In this document: positions 14,496 to 16,254 of the stretch, piece after piece | How the letters are laid out: every line of letters begins with the position of its first letter | Numbering within the stretch: the first letter of the stretch is position 1 | Assembly (NCBI GenBank): GCA_046733635.1 | Contig: JBKPPO010000135.1 | Location: forward strand, 1-16,254 | Direction: 5' to 3' | Source: CADEED01 sp046733635 | GTDB lineage: Bacteria > Pseudomonadota > Gammaproteobacteria > Steroidobacterales > Steroidobacteraceae | DNA: 16,254 nucleotides | Notes under the pieces: model-generated | What the model saw: the letters and a program-made list of their open reading frames with translations, nothing else | Told to the model about the DNA's origin: nothing | Database searches by the model: none | Program-made: the position numbers and the translations under genes

Positions 14496-15880
14496 TTGGG
14501 CTTCCGCCTTGTCTTCCGGCGAAGTTTGACGCGCGCCTGGCGGCGGACCTTGGCGGGCTTCGCCCTGCGCTTCGCGCGGGATATCACGAGCCTCTTGCGC
14601 GCAGGTGTGGCCGTCTTCTTCCTGCGCAGCCGCGGCTTCGCTTTCGCACGAGCCTTGCTCTTGATCGGCGCCTTTCGCCTGGCCTTGATGACGGCCTTGC
14701 TCGCAACCTTGCGCTTCACTCGCTTCACGCGCTTCACGCGCTTCACGTTGCGCCGGGTCTTGCTCGCCACGCGACGCTTGCGCGTCCTGGGCGCCGCTGC
14801 GCGCGCCGCCTTGTCCTTCTGCCGCTCGTTCGCAGCCGCGAGCATCGGCGCCACGCGCCACGTGAGCCAGCGTCCGAACTCCACGAGTTCGGGATACCGG
14901 CCGCAGGCGTCGAGCACGTAGTGCAGCACCAGAGGCAGGTCATCGAGATAGCCGATCTTGCCGTCGCGATGCCAGAGCCGCGCGAAGATACCGAGCACCT
15001 TGATGTGCCGCTGCACGCCGATGAAATCGAACCAGCGCAGGAACTGGTATTCGCTGTCGCCCACGTTGGCGCCGAGTCCACCGAGCACACGGCGATATCC
15101 CTTGACCCAACGCTCGACGCGCTCGCGCGACCAGCTGATGTAGCAATCCTTGAGCAGCGAGACGAGGTCGTAGCCGATGGGACCGCGCAGCGCGTCCTGG
15201 AAGTCGATCACTCCCGGCCCGGCGTTCTTCTGAACTGCCGGCGGCAGCACCATGAGATTCCGCGAGTGGAAATCCCGGTGCACGAACACCTGCGGCTGCA
15301 GCAGCGCTTCGTTGATCAGTATCTCGTTCGTCACCGTGAGCAGCGCCCGTTCTTCGGGCGTGGTCTCGATGCCGAGGTGTTTCGCCAGGAACCACTCGGG
15401 CATGAGGTCGAGCTCGCGTTCCAGCGGCCCGCGGTCGTAGGGCGCCAGCTGCTGCGCGGCTCGGGCGCCGCGCACCTGGATGTTCGCGAGTGTGGTCAAC
15501 GCGTCGCCGTACAGCGCATCCACGCCGCGGCCGGTGCGCAGCACCGAGAGGTACTGCGTATCGCCCAGGTCTTCCATGACGACCAGCCCGCGGCGGACAT
15601 CCGAGGCATACACATGCGGCACGTGCACGCCCGCCTGTTCCAGCAATTCCGTCACCTTGAGATAAGGCGCGATGTCTTCCTTGCCGGGCGGCGCATCCAT
15701 GACGATGAGCGTGTCCGCCTTCGGCTCCCAAGCCGCGGGATTCACATCGCCGCGCGAGACCCGGAAGTAACGTCGGAAGCTGGCGTCAGCGGACGCCACC
15801 GTGATCTGACCGATGCGCCAACCCAGGTCTTGGGTCAGCCAGGACTGAATGAGAGAGAGACGTGCGTCGTTCTTGAGCAT
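14492..15880 (-). CDS. amgK: N-acetylmuramate/N-acetylglucosamine anomeric kinase AmgK with a Lys/Arg-rich C-terminal tail
   Basis: AmgK phosphorylates MurNAc (and GlcNAc) at C1 with ATP, making the substrate of MurU. The kinase domain spans about 1-345 and is of the aminoglycoside-phosphotransferase (APH) type. It has VMEDLGDTQY (101-110), the catalytic loop HRDFHSRN (201-208, base Asp203) and the metal-binding Asp226 in IDFQDALRGPIGYDLVSL. Known AmgK proteins are about 340 residues; this one has 462. The extra residues, about 351-462, contain 56 Lys or Arg in 112 positions, only two acidic residues and the run RVKRVKRVKRK, similar to histone H1 or AlgP tails. The frame continues to the GTGA overlap with murU, so the tail is translated unless there is a sequencing error. 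The ATG lies 21 bases from the divergent lptD start with no visible Shine-Dalgarno sequence. Confidence 0.93.
   Translation of the reverse strand: MLKNDARLSLIQSWLTQDLGWRIGQITVASADASFRRYFRVSRGDVNPAAWEPKADTLIVMDAPPGKEDIAPYLKVTELLEQAGVHVPHVYASDVRRGLVVMEDLGDTQYLSVLRTGRGVDALYGDALTTLANIQVRGARAAQQLAPYDRGPLERELDLMPEWFLAKHLGIETTPEERALLTVTNEILINEALLQPQVFVHRDFHSRNLMVLPPAVQKNAGPGVIDFQDALRGPIGYDLVSLLKDCYISWSRERVERWVKGYRRVLGGLGANVGDSEYQFLRWFDFIGVQRHIKVLGIFARLWHRDGKIGYLDDLPLVLHYVLDACGRYPELVEFGRWLTWRVAPMLAAANERQKDKAARAAAPRTRKRRVASKTRRNVKRVKRVKRVKRKVASKAVIKARRKAPIKSKARAKAKPRLRRKKTATPARKRLVISRAKRRAKPAKVRRQARVKLRRKTRRKPK
14712..14747 (-). repeat. Four tandem 9-base units in the amgK tail
   Basis: Four copies of a 9-base unit (CGCTTCACG on the plus strand, the first copy ending in T) lie head to tail. 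On the coding strand they encode the repeated tripeptide of the RVKRVKRVKR stretch in the AmgK tail. The unit is a multiple of three, so copy-number change by slippage would alter tail length without breaking the frame. Confidence 0.85.
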
Positions 15881-15901
15881 TTACATAAGTATAGTGCGCG
15901 G
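15881..15901. promoter_or_regulatory. Divergent amgK/lptD promoter region
   Basis: Only 21 bases separate the two ATG codons, and they are much richer in A and T than the surroundings. The 8-base AGTATAGT (15888-15895) contains TATAGT on the plus strand (15890-15895) and TATACT on the minus strand (15893-15888), each one or two mismatches from TATAAT. Each would place transcription starts about 7 bases further, almost exactly on the lptD ATG (15902) and the amgK ATG (15880), so both transcripts could be leaderless. No good -35 boxes are visible, and the elements would lie inside the opposite coding sequence. No Shine-Dalgarno is present for either gene. Confidence 0.45.
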
Positions 15902-16254
15902 ATGGCGAGAGAGACCCGGGACCGTGCATGGTTGTTGACGATGCTGCTGGCGCTGCCGGCGGCGCGAGCCGATGAGACCACCTGCCCCGATCCCGCCCTG
16001 GCCAGTCCGCCGCCAGCATCCGCCGACGCCGGCGAATCCCAGCCCGATGATCCGCGCGTCTACCTGGACGCCGACAATGCCGACTTCAACGCCGAAGGCA
16101 ATTCCGTGCTCTCCGGCAACGTGGAGCTGCGTCAGGGCGACAAACGCATCCGGGCCGACCACCTCGAGTACGACGCGCCGAATGAACGCGCCAAGGTGGA
16201 AGGCGGCGTCGAGTACACGGATCCGGCGCTGCGCGTCCGCGGCAACTCGGGCAC
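15902..16254 (+). CDS. lptD: LPS-assembly outer-membrane protein LptD (5' part, cut by the window end)
   Basis: LptD, with LptE, forms the outer-membrane translocon that inserts lipopolysaccharide in the outer leaflet. Only the first 117 codons are inside the window, with no stop. A signal peptide of about 23 residues ends AARA-DE. The mature start has a Cys (Cys28, in TTCPDP), matching the N-terminal Cys of LptD that joins the inter-domain disulfides. From about residue 53 the periplasmic OstA/LptA-like jellyroll begins (VYLDADNADFNAEGNSVLSG, then NVELRQGDKRIRADHLEYD). Divergent placement next to amgK-murU is the usual gammaproteobacterial arrangement, with surA and pdxA expected downstream. 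The ATG is chosen because it gives a full signal peptide; no other in-frame start lies just upstream. Confidence 0.93.
   Translation, partial: MARETRDRAWLLTMLLALPAARADETTCPDPALASPPPASADAGESQPDDPRVYLDADNADFNAEGNSVLSGNVELRQGDKRIRADHLEYDAPNERAKVEGGVEYTDPALRVRGNSG

Noticed and set aside
14492..14830. AmgK tail as an artefact of a frameshift
   Set aside because: The tail keeps a consistent composition for about 110 codons and ends at a stop that overlaps the murU GTG, as expected of a real gene end. A frameshifted GC-rich stretch would not normally give half Lys/Arg with so many Lys codons.
14496..14861. N-terminal extension of MurU upstream of the GTG
   Set aside because: The added residues are the out-of-frame reading of the AmgK tail, while the MurU family begins exactly at MKAMVLAAG.
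14385..14921. A hydrophobic 178-residue plus-strand frame that could look like a membrane protein
   Set aside because: It is the antisense reading of the Lys/Arg-rich AmgK tail, since AAG and CGC codons read as Leu, Ala or Phe in reverse. No ribosome binding site or family match is visible.

Overview
The window looks like a chromosomal housekeeping segment of a high-GC gammaproteobacterium. The gene orders mreC-mreD-mrdA-rodA-mltB-rlpA-dacA-dat-ybeD, and amgK-murU divergent from lptD, are typical of Pseudomonas/Xanthomonadales/Nevskiales-like gammaproteobacteria. A more exact placement, for example a Steroidobacter-like lineage, is only a guess. There is no sign of rRNA, tRNA, CRISPR arrays, insertion sequences, phage or plasmid genes.

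Region 1 (65-8944, plus strand) is a tightly packed cell-wall operon. mreC and mreD encode the elongasome scaffold. mrdA (PBP2) and rodA form the transpeptidase/glycosyltransferase pair. mltB and rlpA are peptidoglycan-cleaving enzymes. dacA (DD-carboxypeptidase), a D-amino-acid aminotransferase and ybeD follow. Most junctions overlap by 1-7 bases, so translation is probably coupled. The only sizeable gap, 88 bases before dacA, contains a possible internal promoter.

Region 2 (8951-15880, minus strand) is a second, convergent operon read from right to left: amgK, murU, a DUF945/YdgA-like membrane-anchored protein, a lipA-lipB gene fusion, an unrecognised secreted protein and an alpha/beta hydrolase. 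AmgK and MurU carry out the MurNAc to MurNAc-1-P to UDP-MurNAc salvage branch of cell-wall recycling, so both operons serve the envelope.

Region 3 (15902-16254, plus strand) is the start of lptD, the outer-membrane LPS translocon. It is divergent from amgK across only 21 bases, which hold two outward-facing, overlapping -10-like hexamers.

Two features stand out. First, lipoyl synthase (LipA) and octanoyltransferase (LipB) form one uninterrupted 574-residue polypeptide in the order LipA-linker-LipB, which reverses the usual lipB-lipA gene order, and both sets of catalytic residues are intact. Second, the sugar kinase AmgK carries a C-terminal tail of about 110 residues, half of them Lys or Arg, resembling histone H1/AlgP-type DNA-binding tails. 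The window also holds one secreted protein that I cannot assign to a family.
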